Assembly: GCF_000503215.1 (NCBI RefSeq)
Contig: NZ_AYTD01000016.1
Location: 186,001-250,000 of the forward strand
Direction: 5' to 3'
From: Pseudomonas canadensis
Lineage (GTDB): Bacteria; Pseudomonadota; Gammaproteobacteria; Pseudomonadales; Pseudomonadaceae
Length of the DNA: 64,000 nucleotides
A program made the translations under genes and the position numbers. The notes under the pieces are model-generated. The model saw only the letters and a program-made list of their open reading frames with translations, did no database searches and had not been told where the DNA came from. Positions 1 through 8,557 of this stretch are shown here, piece after piece. Numbering within the stretch: the stretch's first letter is position 1; each line of letters starts with the position of its first letter.

Positions 1-110
1 GCGCCGTGCAATCGGCCCTCAACTACACTTGGCGCACCTTGCGTGATGCCGAACAACTCGGCCAGGGCCAGTTTGTACCGCGCCGGCTGCCGCTGGATTT
101 TTGCTCGTAA
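1..110 (+). CDS. thiD: Hydroxymethylpyrimidine/phosphomethylpyrimidine kinase, C-terminal end (partial)
   Basis: Only the last 35 codons are in the window, in the frame that starts at base 3 and stops with TAA at 108-110. The peptide contains ALNYTWRTLRDAEQLGQGQ and ends FCS. ThiD phosphorylates HMP and HMP-P in thiamine synthesis. The call rests mainly on position: it ends 21 bases before thiE on the same strand, the usual pseudomonad thiD-thiE-hemL order. The fragment carries no catalytic motif, so the identity is an inference from context. Confidence 0.7.
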   Translation, partial: AVQSALNYTWRTLRDAEQLGQGQFVPRRLPLDFCS

Positions 111-131
111 GACGACAGAGGGGCCTGCCCG

Positions 132-755
132 ATGAAACTACGTGGCCTTTACGCCATTACCGACAGCCAACTGCTGGCCGGTAAATTCCTCGCCTACGTC
201 GAAGCAGCGTTGGACGGTGGCGTGACCCTGCTGCAATACCGCGACAAAAGCAGCGACGAAGCCCGACGCCTGCGTGAAGCAGAAAAGCTGCGGGAGCTGT
301 GCTCGCGCTACAAGACCCAGTTGATCATCAACGACGACGCCGAACTGGCCGCCCGCCTCGGCGTCGGCGTGCACCTGGGCCAGACCGACGGCCCGCTGAC
401 CCCGGCCCGTGCCCTGCTAGGCTCCAAAGCCATCATCGGTTCCACCTGCCACAGCCAGATCGAACTGGCCGAGCAGGCCGCCAAGGAAGGCGCCAGCTAT
501 GTCGCCTTCGGCCGCTTCTTCAATTCCAACACCAAGCCCGGCGCACCGGCCGCCACCACAGAGATGCTGGCCCAGGCCCGTGCGCGTTTGCAGTTGCCGA
601 TCTGCGTGATCGGCGGCATCACCCTGGAAAACGCCGCCCCCCTGGTAGCCCACGGCGCCGACCTGCTGGCGGTGGTGCATGGCCTGTTTGGCGCCGACAG
701 CACCCAGGAAGTCACGCGCCGCGCCCGTGCGTTCAACGCCCTTTTTCAGATTTGA
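132..755 (+). CDS. thiE: Thiamine-phosphate synthase
   Basis: The enzyme joins HMP-PP and thiazole phosphate to give thiamine monophosphate in the cytoplasm. The 207-residue product has the length of a single-domain ThiE. It shows the family's beta-barrel phosphate and pyrophosphate contacts: LLQYRDK near residue 35, GVHLGQTDGPL near 80, GRFFNSNTKPGAP near 130 and VIGGIT near 160. The ATG at 132 follows a purine-rich GAGGGG. The gene lies 21 bases after thiD and 17 bases before hemL, so the three are probably cotranscribed. No TPP riboswitch was recognised, but the operon start is outside the window. Confidence 0.96.
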   Translation: MKLRGLYAITDSQLLAGKFLAYVEAALDGGVTLLQYRDKSSDEARRLREAEKLRELCSRYKTQLIINDDAELAARLGVGVHLGQTDGPLTPARALLGSKAIIGSTCHSQIELAEQAAKEGASYVAFGRFFNSNTKPGAPAATTEMLAQARARLQLPICVIGGITLENAAPLVAHGADLLAVVHGLFGADSTQEVTRRARAFNALFQI

Positions 756-772
756 TTTAAGAGAGCCCGATC

Positions 773-2056
773 ATGTCCCGTTCCGAAACGCTGTTTGCCA
801 ATGCCCAGAAACACATCCCCGGCGGTGTGAACTCCCCCGTGCGTGCGTTCAAGAGCGTGGGCGGCACGCCGCTGTTCTTCAAGCATGCCGAAGGCGCCTA
901 CGTCACCGACGAAGATGACAAGCGCTACGTGGACTACGTCGGCTCCTGGGGCCCGATGATCCTCGGCCACAGCCACCCGGACGTGTTGGACGCGGTGCGC
1001 AAGCAACTGGAACACGGCCTGTCCTACGGCGCGCCGACCGCCATGGAAACCGAGATGGCCGATCTGGTCTGCTCGATCGTACCGTCGATGGAAATGGTGC
1101 GCATGGTCAGCTCCGGCACCGAAGCCACCATGAGCGCGATCCGCCTGGCCCGTGGTTTCACCGGCCGCGACAGCATCATCAAGTTCGAAGGCTGCTACCA
1201 CGGTCACTCCGACAGCCTGCTGGTGAAAGCCGGTTCCGGCCTGCTGACCCAAGGCGTGCCAAGCTCGGCCGGTGTGCCGGCGGCTTTCGCCAAACACACC
1301 CTGACCCTGCCGTTCAACGACATTGCCGCCGTCGAGCAGATGCTCAACGAAGTGGGCCAGGACGTGGCCTGCATCATCGTCGAGCCGGTGGCCGGCAACA
1401 TGAACTGTGTACCACCGGCGCCAGGCTTCCTCGAAGGCCTGCGCGAGCAGTGCGACAAGCACGGCGTGGTGCTGATTTTCGACGAAGTGATGACCGGTTT
1501 CCGCGTCGCGCTCGGCGGCGCACAGGCTCACTACGGCGTCACGCCGGACCTGAGCACCTTCGGCAAGATCATCGGCGGTGGCATGCCGGTGGGCTGCTTC
1601 GGCGGCAAGCGCGAAATCATGCAGCACATCGCGCCACTGGGCCCGGTGTACCAGGCGGGCACCTTGTCGGGTAACCCGCTGGCCATGGCCGCCGGCCTGA
1701 CCACCCTACGCCTGATCAGCCGCCCGGGCTTCCACGCCGAGCTGACCGACTACACCACGCGCCTGCTCGACGGCCTGCAACAGCGCGCCGATGCCGCTGG
1801 CATTCCGTTTGTCACCACCCAGGCGGGCGGGATGTTTGGCCTGTACTTCAGCGGCGCTGACGATATCGTCACGTTTGATGACGTGATGGGCAGCGACGCC
1901 GATCTGTTCAAGCGCTTCTTCCACCTGATGTTGGAAGGCGGTGTGTACCTGGCGCCAAGCGCTTTCGAAGCCGGCTTCACCTCGATCGCCCATGGCGAAG
2001 CCGAGTTGAAACTGACCCTCGATGCCGCCGAACGCGCCTTTGCCGCATTGAAATAA
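773..2056 (+). CDS. hemL: Glutamate-1-semialdehyde 2,1-aminomutase
   Basis: This PLP enzyme converts glutamate-1-semialdehyde to 5-aminolevulinate, the first committed tetrapyrrole precursor in the C5 pathway. The 427 residues match the family length. Visible motifs are the N-terminal PGGVNSPVRAF, the VSSGTEATMSAIRLARG cofactor loop, FDEVMTGFRV, and STFGKIIGGGMPVG with the PLP-binding lysine. It starts 17 bases after thiE and is followed by a strong hairpin, so it is probably the last gene of the thiamine-heme transcript. Confidence 0.98.
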   Translation: MSRSETLFANAQKHIPGGVNSPVRAFKSVGGTPLFFKHAEGAYVTDEDDKRYVDYVGSWGPMILGHSHPDVLDAVRKQLEHGLSYGAPTAMETEMADLVCSIVPSMEMVRMVSSGTEATMSAIRLARGFTGRDSIIKFEGCYHGHSDSLLVKAGSGLLTQGVPSSAGVPAAFAKHTLTLPFNDIAAVEQMLNEVGQDVACIIVEPVAGNMNCVPPAPGFLEGLREQCDKHGVVLIFDEVMTGFRVALGGAQAHYGVTPDLSTFGKIIGGGMPVGCFGGKREIMQHIAPLGPVYQAGTLSGNPLAMAAGLTTLRLISRPGFHAELTDYTTRLLDGLQQRADAAGIPFVTTQAGGMFGLYFSGADDIVTFDDVMGSDADLFKRFFHLMLEGGVYLAPSAFEAGFTSIAHGEAELKLTLDAAERAFAALK

Positions 2057-2065
2057 TGGGTCGTA

Positions 2066-2099
2066 CAAATCAGGCACCGCGCAAACGGTGTCTGATTTG
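2066..2099 (+). terminator. Hairpin after hemL, probable terminator
   Basis: CAAATCAGGCACCG and CGGTGTCTGATTTG form a 14-bp stem (one G-U pair) around a 6-base loop, ten bases after the hemL stop. The tract after it is T-rich (TGCTACTTTGCTT) but not a clean T-run, so termination efficiency is uncertain. Confidence 0.6.
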
Positions 2100-2193
2100 C
2101 TACTTTGCTTACAGAGATTTCCGCGTTTTTTAGAGAAATCACCTGCAATCCGGCAGATAACTTGCCCAAGCAGCAGAAAAACGAGTAAAGACT

Positions 2194-2223
2194 TTGTAAG
2201 CAGAGGCCTGCTTATTTCATAAT
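2194..2223 (+). promoter_or_regulatory. Candidate sigma70 promoter for the Sel1-repeat gene
   Basis: TTGTAA at 2194-2199 and CATAAT at 2218-2223 are separated by 18 bases and lie about 60 bases before the ATG at 2282. The match is by eye only. Confidence 0.45.
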
Positions 2224-2281
2224 GCGCGCTTATTGGATCCCCCGAGGGTCCGCGCGCCCCGTCAGAGGTAAGTCGATTCCC

Positions 2282-2836
2282 ATGAAACGCACCGGCCGCA
2301 CCCTGGTTCTGGGCTGCCTGTTGCTCCTTCAGCCGCTGCTGGCACATGCACAAGCAGGCGGCAACTCGTTGTTAATCCCAGCGATGGGTCGTTGCACCCT
2401 CAATACCCAGCCAGACAGCCAGGCCGAAGCCCTGAGCGCGTGCCAGAAACAGGCCGACGGCGGGGATGCGCAGGCGCAATACGAGTTGGGCGAGTACTTC
2501 CACGACAGTAAAAACCCGGCCCGCGACCTCAACAAGGCCTTGAGCTACTTCGAGAAAGCCTCGTTGCAAGGGCACGCCCAAGCGCAATTCGAACTGGGCA
2601 ACATGTTCTTCAAAGGCGAAGGCGTGCCGGCCAACAACGTCCAAGCGTATATCGTGCTGAAAATGGCCGCGGTCAACGGCGCAGAAGACGCACTGGACAC
2701 CGCCGACGAAGTCGCCGAGCACATGCAGCGCGATGAGTTGGAAGTGGCGACCCAGGTGCTAGGGCAGATTTTCCGCAATTATCTGCAGGAATTGCAGAGT
2801 GCCGACGGGCGTTCGCCCTTCTCACCACTGCCCTGA
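2282..2836 (+). CDS. Exported Sel1/TPR-like repeat protein
   Basis: The 184-residue product begins with a signal peptide (MKRTGRTLVLGCLLLLQPLLAHAQA), so it is probably periplasmic. Two Sel1-type helical repeats follow: DAQAQYELGEYFHDSK..DLNKALSYFEKAS and HAQAQFELGNMFFKGEG..NNVQAYIVLKMAA. Such repeats usually mediate protein contacts. The open frame extends upstream to 2222, but the ATG at 2282 is chosen because it opens the signal peptide and follows AGAGGTAAG. The gene appears monocistronic. P. aeruginosa has a TPR protein at the same place after hemL (from memory). The specific partner is unknown. Confidence 0.85.
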   Translation: MKRTGRTLVLGCLLLLQPLLAHAQAGGNSLLIPAMGRCTLNTQPDSQAEALSACQKQADGGDAQAQYELGEYFHDSKNPARDLNKALSYFEKASLQGHAQAQFELGNMFFKGEGVPANNVQAYIVLKMAAVNGAEDALDTADEVAEHMQRDELEVATQVLGQIFRNYLQELQSADGRSPFSPLP

Positions 2837-3949
2837 TCAAGGCGACAACAAATAACCCTGTCGGTATGCCTTTTGGCCGGCGACATGGGCGATTGTCATA
2901 CCGGTGCTAGCCATTCGCCGTATTGATCGAACATACAAAAGCCCTGCATGTGTGCAAGCCACTGGCGTCACGCGATCGGTGATCGGGTCGATGATTTCCG
3001 CCACGATTTGCCCTGCCTTCAGGTAATCTCCCACCTGCGCGCAGAACACGATCAAGCCTCCCGTCGGGCTGGTCACCGGCTCTACCCCTGCCAACGGGGT
3101 TGGTAGATTGAGCAATGGCGGCAACGGAGGCGCTTGGCTATCAATCGCACCACGCTCAATTAGAAAGTTAATCAACGCCTGGCAATCCTGACGAGCCAGC
3201 CCATGATCCACATCAGCAACCCCTCTTAATTCCACGGTCACAGCGAACCCAGGTGCCGAGAAGCGCCCGGCAAACCGCGTCTGCATTTGCTCCCAAAACA
3301 ACGTAAAGCACTCATCGAACGACTGCCCACCGGCTTCTTTGGTCAAAAAGCAGGCCTCCGCGCCCAGATAGCGGGCCAGCGGCTCCACCTGTGACCAGAA
3401 ATCCGGCGACAGATACAAGTGCTGCACGGCTTCGAAATCACAATGCAGGTCCAGCACGATATCGGCGTCACAAGCCAGCGTCTGCAGGATCACGCGCATG
3501 GATTGCAACTGCGTCGCCGATACCTGGCTGGCAAGCGTTTGCCGCAAGGTCGAGCGGATCAGTTGTAGATTGCTGGAAGGATCATCAGTCAACAGACCTT
3601 GCACGTCATCACCGACCTGCTGGCTGACATCAAGGAAGAAACGGTTGAAGTTCTCACGGCTGTCGTTATCGAAGCGCCCCTGCGGCACGTCCATGAGTAC
3701 CTGCTCCAAACCCAGCGGATTGGCTACCGGCACCAGCACGACCGACCAAAGTAGCAGCCCGGCCGCCTCCATCTGTGCCAGTTGCTGCTTCAGGTGCCAT
3801 AACACCAGCATCCCCGGCAACTCATCAGCGTGCAGCGACGCCTGGAGGTAAACCTTACCTGCCGGATTGGCTGGCTCGTAATGAAAACTCTGGATCTGCC
3901 GGGTCATACCCGGCACGGCCGCCAGTAATTCATGTACGCGAGTCTGCAT
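2837..3949 (-). CDS. AstE/aspartoacylase-like (M14 family) zinc protein, AotO-like
   Basis: The 370-residue protein has the metal-ligand pattern of the succinylglutamate desuccinylase/aspartoacylase family: H40-x2-E43 in LHADELPG and H169 in VLDLHCDFEA. The C-terminal beta domain (VGDYLKAGQIVAEIIDP) resembles that of AstE-like proteins. Related proteins sit inside arginine/ornithine transport operons (AotO of P. aeruginosa, from memory), and here too it is last in a transport operon, nine bases after the permease. It may hydrolyse an N-acyl amino acid that enters through the transporter. That role is an inference; the substrate is unknown. Confidence 0.75.
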   Translation of the reverse strand: MQTRVHELLAAVPGMTRQIQSFHYEPANPAGKVYLQASLHADELPGMLVLWHLKQQLAQMEAAGLLLWSVVLVPVANPLGLEQVLMDVPQGRFDNDSRENFNRFFLDVSQQVGDDVQGLLTDDPSSNLQLIRSTLRQTLASQVSATQLQSMRVILQTLACDADIVLDLHCDFEAVQHLYLSPDFWSQVEPLARYLGAEACFLTKEAGGQSFDECFTLFWEQMQTRFAGRFSAPGFAVTVELRGVADVDHGLARQDCQALINFLIERGAIDSQAPPLPPLLNLPTPLAGVEPVTSPTGGLIVFCAQVGDYLKAGQIVAEIIDPITDRVTPVACTHAGLLYVRSIRRMASTGMTIAHVAGQKAYRQGYLLSP

Positions 3950-3958
3950 AGCGGCCCC

Positions 3959-4672
3959 CTATCGGCCTGGATCGAGAAAGCGCAACCAACGTCGTTCAGC
4001 CAGGCGAAACAGACCGACCAAGACAAACGTGATGCACAGGTAAAGAGCTGCGGCAAGGCCGAAGGACTGGAAGGTCAAGAAGGTCGCAGCGTTGGCATCC
4101 CGGGCAACTTTGAGGATGTCCGGAACCGTGGCCGTAAACGCCAACGTGGAGGAATGCAGCATGAAGATCACTTCATTGCTGTAGTACGGCAATGCCCGGC
4201 GCAAGGCCGAGGGCATGATCAAGTGGATATACAGCTTCCAGCTGTCAAACCCCAAGGATCGCGCGGCCTCGATTTCACCGCGCGGTATTGCTCGAATGGC
4301 GCCGGCCAGTATTTCGGTGGTGTAGGCCCCAGTATTCAGGGCGAACGCCAGCAGCGTGCAGTTCAGTGCCTCGCGAAAAAAACTATCCAGCAGTGGCTGC
4401 TCACGCACCGCGGTAATGCTGTAAATCCCGGTGTAGAAAATCAGCAACTGGATATAAAGCGGCGTGCCACGGAACAGATAGGTGAAGCTTTGCACCGGCC
4501 AACGCCAGCGGCGCCGGGACGACGCCCTGGCGATGGACAATGGCAGTGCCAGCAACAGGCCAAAACACAGCGAGGCGCTGGTCAGCCATAAGGTCATTGC
4601 CAGGCCGGTCACTTGTTGACCGTCGGAATAGAGGAGTGGTCGCCAATATTCCTGGATCAGCTCAATCATCAT
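3959..4672 (-). CDS. Polar amino acid ABC transporter permease (HisM/AotM type)
   Basis: This inner-membrane protein of 237 residues has several hydrophobic segments and the conserved cytoplasmic loop EAARSLGFDSWKLYIHLIMPSALRRALP, the EAA motif that docks to the ATPase. FRGTPLYIQLLIFYTGIY is typical of the His/Lys/Arg/ornithine permease subgroup. Its ATG overlaps the end of the other permease by four bases, so the two are translationally coupled. No ATP-binding subunit is encoded nearby. Confidence 0.9.
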   Translation of the reverse strand: MMIELIQEYWRPLLYSDGQQVTGLAMTLWLTSASLCFGLLLALPLSIARASSRRRWRWPVQSFTYLFRGTPLYIQLLIFYTGIYSITAVREQPLLDSFFREALNCTLLAFALNTGAYTTEILAGAIRAIPRGEIEAARSLGFDSWKLYIHLIMPSALRRALPYYSNEVIFMLHSSTLAFTATVPDILKVARDANAATFLTFQSFGLAAALYLCITFVLVGLFRLAERRWLRFLDPGR

Positions 4673-5382
4673 GATGCCTCCTGCACACCGGCACCGTAGC
4701 GGCGTCCCAGCCAGCGCAACGCGGCGTTTGAAACGCTGCTGAGCACCAGGTAGATCAACGCTGCAAACAGCAAAAAAGCTAACAATTGCTGGCTGCTCTT
4801 GCCCGCCACCTGGGCCACTTTCACCAGGTCCGCCAAGCCGATGATCGACACCAGCGCGGTGGCCTTGAGCAACACCATCCAGTTATTGCCCAGCCCTGGC
4901 AGGGCGAAGCGCATCATCTGCGGGAATATCACGTGCACAAAGCCTTGATAGAAGGTCATGCCAAGGGCCTTGGCGGCCTGATACTGGCCAAGAGGCACGG
5001 CCAGCAAGGCGCCGCGAAAGGTCTCGGTGAAATAGGCGCCGTAGATAAACCCCAGGGTGAGCACGCCCGCGCTGAAGGGGTCGATTTCGATGTAGGCCCA
5101 ACCCAGCGCATTTGTCAGACGACTCAAGCCTGTTTGCAGCCCATAGAAGATCAACAACATCAACAATAGGTCCGGCACCCCACGGATCAGGGTGGTGTAG
5201 AGCTGTGCGCAGATGCGCCAGGCCCTGACCTTGGACAACTTGGCGCCGGCCCCCAGCAAGCCGAAGACCAGCCCCAGCAGCAATGACAGCAACGCCAGTT
5301 GCAGCGTTACCCAGACACCGCGCAATAACAGCGGTGCAAAACCGTCCAGGGTCGCGGCGAATTGCGTAAAAGTGGGTAGCAT
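4669..5382 (-). CDS. Polar amino acid ABC transporter permease (HisQ/AotQ type)
   Basis: This is the second membrane subunit, also 237 residues. It has TLIRGVPDLLLMLLIFYG near the N-terminus and the EAA-type loop YQAAKALGMTFYQGFVHVIFP. The frame is open 27 codons further upstream, but that extension overlaps the binding-protein gene and does not look like membrane protein; the ATG at 5382 (MLPTFTQF) fits the family start. It lies 16 bases after the binding-protein gene and overlaps the next permease by four bases. Together they would form a heterodimeric importer channel for a basic or polar amino acid-like solute. Confidence 0.9.
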   Translation of the reverse strand: MLPTFTQFAATLDGFAPLLLRGVWVTLQLALLSLLLGLVFGLLGAGAKLSKVRAWRICAQLYTTLIRGVPDLLLMLLIFYGLQTGLSRLTNALGWAYIEIDPFSAGVLTLGFIYGAYFTETFRGALLAVPLGQYQAAKALGMTFYQGFVHVIFPQMMRFALPGLGNNWMVLLKATALVSIIGLADLVKVAQVAGKSSQQLLAFLLFAALIYLVLSSVSNAALRWLGRRYGAGVQEAS

Positions 5383-5398
5383 GTTGCGCCCTCGCCGG

Positions 5399-6157
5399 TC
5401 ATTGGCCGCTGAACATGTCCACACCCGGGAAATACTGCTCCTGCAGCCGGGCATAGGTGCCATCGGCGTGCAATGCCGCCAGCCCCTTATCCAGCAGGGT
5501 TTTCAAGGCCTGATTGCCTTTGGCGATGCCGATGGCACTTTTGGAAGGCATCAGTTCGCTTTCAATCAACGGCCCCAGCACAAACCCCGCTCCTTGGTTG
5601 GATCGCAAAAAACCGCTCTGCGCCTGCTGGGCGTCCTGCAATGAAGCGTCCAAACGACCCGCCACCAGGTCGGCATACACCTGCTCCTGATCGGCATAAG
5701 CCACGATTCTCAAGCCTTGCTTGGCGAGCACTTGCCGGGCGTAGGTTTCCTGGGTGCTGCCCTGCAAATAGCCTACGGCCTTGCTCTTGGACAGCTCGGT
5801 GCCTGGGCGAAACACCATGGCGGTGGGGCTGGAAAAAACCTCCGAGGAGAAATCGATCACCTTTTGTCGTGCGTCAGTGACCGTCATTGAAGCCAGGATC
5901 GCATCAATCTTGCCGGCATTCAGGCTGGGGACCAAGCCGTCGAAATCGCTTTCGACCCATTGGCAGCGAACGTTAAGGTTAATGCAAATGGCAGTACCCA
6001 CATCAACTTCGAAACCTGTCAACGCCCCCTTAGTGTCCTTGTAGGCAAACGGGGCGTAGTTAGGGTCAACACCAAAACGTATTACCGTATATTCATTGGC
6101 AAAGAGAAATGTATTTATAAACAGTGTTGCGAATAACGTCAGGATTATTTTTTTCAT
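5399..6157 (-). CDS. Periplasmic polar amino acid-binding protein (LAO/AotJ type)
   Basis: The 252-residue product has a signal peptide (MKKIILTLFATLFINTFLFA), then the family-3 solute-binding fold: RFGVDPNYAPFAYKD, LTGFEVDVGTAIC, WVESDFDGLVPSLNAGKIDAI and MTVTDARQKVIDFSS. These are characteristic of Lys/Arg/ornithine/histidine-binding proteins. An in-frame ATG exists at 6175, but 6157 is preferred because GACGAGG lies at good spacing before it and the signal peptide starts there. The gene follows the flavoprotein gene by 38 bases. The ligand is not predictable in detail from sequence. Confidence 0.88.
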   Translation of the reverse strand: MKKIILTLFATLFINTFLFANEYTVIRFGVDPNYAPFAYKDTKGALTGFEVDVGTAICINLNVRCQWVESDFDGLVPSLNAGKIDAILASMTVTDARQKVIDFSSEVFSSPTAMVFRPGTELSKSKAVGYLQGSTQETYARQVLAKQGLRIVAYADQEQVYADLVAGRLDASLQDAQQAQSGFLRSNQGAGFVLGPLIESELMPSKSAIGIAKGNQALKTLLDKGLAALHADGTYARLQEQYFPGVDMFSGQ

Positions 6158-6195
6158 TATTATAGGCCTCGTCATTAATGAAACAGCAGGACTGA

Positions 6196-8250
6196 CTACA
6201 CTTCGATAAAAGGAATTTCTCGACGTACAACTAATGAATCAGCAGGCGCATCAAACTCTCGTGCCATGCGATGCCCTGAATACACAGCGGCTGCAATGGT
6301 GCCTGGCGCCACGCAGTCGCCGATTAACGCCAGCGTGGTGATACCGGCCGCGCGCATTTGTTCGGGGCCGTTATGCAACGCCTGATACAGCGCTTGCTCG
6401 GGCGCTCGAGAGGTGACCAACAACAAGGACGCGGCGGGAACGAAGCGGGTTCGCTCGGTGTAGACACACCCGGCGACCACGCCCTCCGGCATGCCGCCGA
6501 CCAGCGTGTGAGACGCGATGATCGTGACACTCAACTCCAGCAGGCGACGCTGGATGCGATGCTGTTCAAGGGTGTTATGGGTCCAGGCCGCTACATCCGC
6601 CGCCGGGGTAACGAAGATTACGTCCACACCCCGCGCCACCAAATGCTCGGCCAGCACGCTGCCCATGTAGTAGTGATCATCGTCGAACAACAGCACCGGT
6701 GACGGCGGCAACACACCGGCCATCACGTCGTCAGGCGTCAGTACGGGCAGGCACTCCAGGCCCGGCATCGGGTGACGCAGGGCGCGTCCCAAGCCGTCCC
6801 GCCGCCAGTGGGAGCCGGTGGCGATAAACACGTGCTCGGCAGCGAAGTCGAGCACATCCTGGACTTGCATGGGGCTTTCCCGATAAATCTCGACCGACGC
6901 CAGGCGGCTCAAGGCATCCAGTCGATAGTCGATGACCCGAGCCCAACTCGCCAGTCCGGGAAGGCGCGCCTCCAGCGTCACGCGCCCACCCAGCGTGCGC
7001 AGGCTGTCGGCCAGCGCTACATCCATTCCTCTCGCCCCCAATATCCGTGCGCACTCAAGCCCTGCGGGCCCGGCGCCGACCACCAGCGCGCGCCCAGGCT
7101 GAGGCGCTCGCTGGACCGACTCGGGGTGCCAGCCGCGCCGCCACTCCTCGCCCATGGTCGGGTTCTGGGTGCAACGTAAAGGCGTGCTGGTGTGATCACC
7201 ACTGACACACACGTTGCAGCCTATGCACTCACGAATTTCCTCCGCGCGCCCCTCTTCAATCTTCTTCGGCAAGAAAGGATCGGCAATCGACGGGCGGGCT
7301 GCGCCGATCAGGTCGATTACGCCACTGCGGACCAGGGAGACCATGGTATCCGGCGAAGTAAACCGCCCGACGCCAACCACCGGCTTGCGGGTCAGCGCCT
7401 TAAGCCCCTGCAGGAAGTCCGCTTGGTAACCTTCCGGAGCAAAGCGCGACGTCATGCTGTCGTTGGACCAGTCGGCGACATTCACATCCCATAAATCCGG
7501 CAAGTCCGCCAACATCGAGAAGATCTCAGCGCCTTCGCCCTCGCGACTCAAGCCACCCGCCATCTGCTCATCCACCGCCAGGCGTACTGCCACGGCACAC
7601 CGGTCACCCACTGCGTCGCGGGTGTCTTCAATCAGTTCGCGCAACAGGCGCACCCGGTTCTCTAACACACCGCCGTACTCGTCAGTGCGCCGGTTGTTAC
7701 GTGGCGTAAGGAAATGGAATGGCAGGCCCAGATCATGCCCGGCGTAAACATAGATGATGTCAAAACCCGCGTCCCGCGCACGCAGCGCAGCTGCCCGGTG
7801 CAGTGCACGCAGTTGCTGGATATCGGCACGGCTCATGGCCCGCGCCTGCACGGGGTCATAACCCCGCACCGGTGTATTGGAGGGTGCCCAGGGGATTTCA
7901 CGGCTGTAGCGGTTAGGCGCGGAGTAACCGTTGAACGCCAACTCGACGCCGGCCAGAGAACCGTGGTGGTGAACCGCCTCACACATCCGCGCAAGTGCCG
8001 GAATGTCGCGCTCATCCCACAACCGCGCTTCTATGTAGGGCGAGAACTCGCTCAGCGGGCTGATCTCACACTCCTCGGTGCAGACCACGCCCCACCCACC
8101 CTCGGCTTTTAACCCACGCATGCGGGCCATAGCCGATGGATGCACATGACCCATGCCATTGCAGTGGGGCACTTGATAAAAGCGATTGCGGGTGCGAACC
8201 GGGCCGATTTGTACCGGTTCAAACAGAATGTCGTAACGAGGATCGCGCAC
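6196..8250 (-). CDS. Trimethylamine dehydrogenase-like FMN/4Fe-4S/ADP flavoprotein, probable N-demethylase
   Basis: The 684-residue protein has an old-yellow-enzyme barrel (about 1-340), a 4Fe-4S segment with Cys342, Cys345, Cys348 and Cys360 (CIGCNVC..RCTQNP), and a dinucleotide-binding domain (VVGAGPAGLECARILGARG, about 390). Compared from memory with trimethylamine dehydrogenase, Cys30 (covalent FMN), Tyr169 and His172 (catalysis) stand at the same numbers, while Tyr60 of the substrate's aromatic bowl is Glu60 here. Relatives demethylate trimethylamine, dimethylglycine (DgcA) or methylproline. It starts with GTG at 8250 after GGGAG and heads the transport operon. Electron acceptor genes (ETF) are not present here. 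Oxidative demethylation of the imported compound is an inference. Confidence 0.82.
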   Translation of the reverse strand: MRDPRYDILFEPVQIGPVRTRNRFYQVPHCNGMGHVHPSAMARMRGLKAEGGWGVVCTEECEISPLSEFSPYIEARLWDERDIPALARMCEAVHHHGSLAGVELAFNGYSAPNRYSREIPWAPSNTPVRGYDPVQARAMSRADIQQLRALHRAAALRARDAGFDIIYVYAGHDLGLPFHFLTPRNNRRTDEYGGVLENRVRLLRELIEDTRDAVGDRCAVAVRLAVDEQMAGGLSREGEGAEIFSMLADLPDLWDVNVADWSNDSMTSRFAPEGYQADFLQGLKALTRKPVVGVGRFTSPDTMVSLVRSGVIDLIGAARPSIADPFLPKKIEEGRAEEIRECIGCNVCVSGDHTSTPLRCTQNPTMGEEWRRGWHPESVQRAPQPGRALVVGAGPAGLECARILGARGMDVALADSLRTLGGRVTLEARLPGLASWARVIDYRLDALSRLASVEIYRESPMQVQDVLDFAAEHVFIATGSHWRRDGLGRALRHPMPGLECLPVLTPDDVMAGVLPPSPVLLFDDDHYYMGSVLAEHLVARGVDVIFVTPAADVAAWTHNTLEQHRIQRRLLELSVTIIASHTLVGGMPEGVVAGCVYTERTRFVPAASLLLVTSRAPEQALYQALHNGPEQMRAAGITTLALIGDCVAPGTIAAAVYSGHRMAREFDAPADSLVVRREIPFIEV

Positions 8251-8557
8251 AGGGCTACTCCCGAACAGATAAGTCCGATGATGACTGCGTGATAGGAAAC
8301 TCGGTGTTAACTAATGCGTGGCGTAACTGGACAATGGTGGACTAATGCCGTTGCATGTCAGAGTCGAATGATTTGGAAAGTTGGTTAATTCGCAATCTAA
8401 ACTTAAGCACCACAAGAATGGGAAAAATGTTGAGGCGCTTTATTATTGGTATATTCATGACACTCCTCTCTGCACAAACAAAAATCTGCTATTTTTTAAG
8501 CAGAATGTCTACACGCATGAGAGCAGAATCAGAAACGCCCTACAAAATAGTTGATGT
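8251..8557. other. AT-rich intergenic region
   Basis: This 307-base gap lies between the start of the flavoprotein gene and the end of the DUF1820 gene. It is clearly richer in A/T than its neighbours (for example TTTATTATTGGTATATTC near 8440), which fits acquired DNA at the edge of the accessory operon. It should contain the operon promoter on the minus strand. No convincing gene, hairpin or operator was found; the open frame beginning at 8355 runs antisense through the DUF1820 gene and is not credible. Confidence 0.5.
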
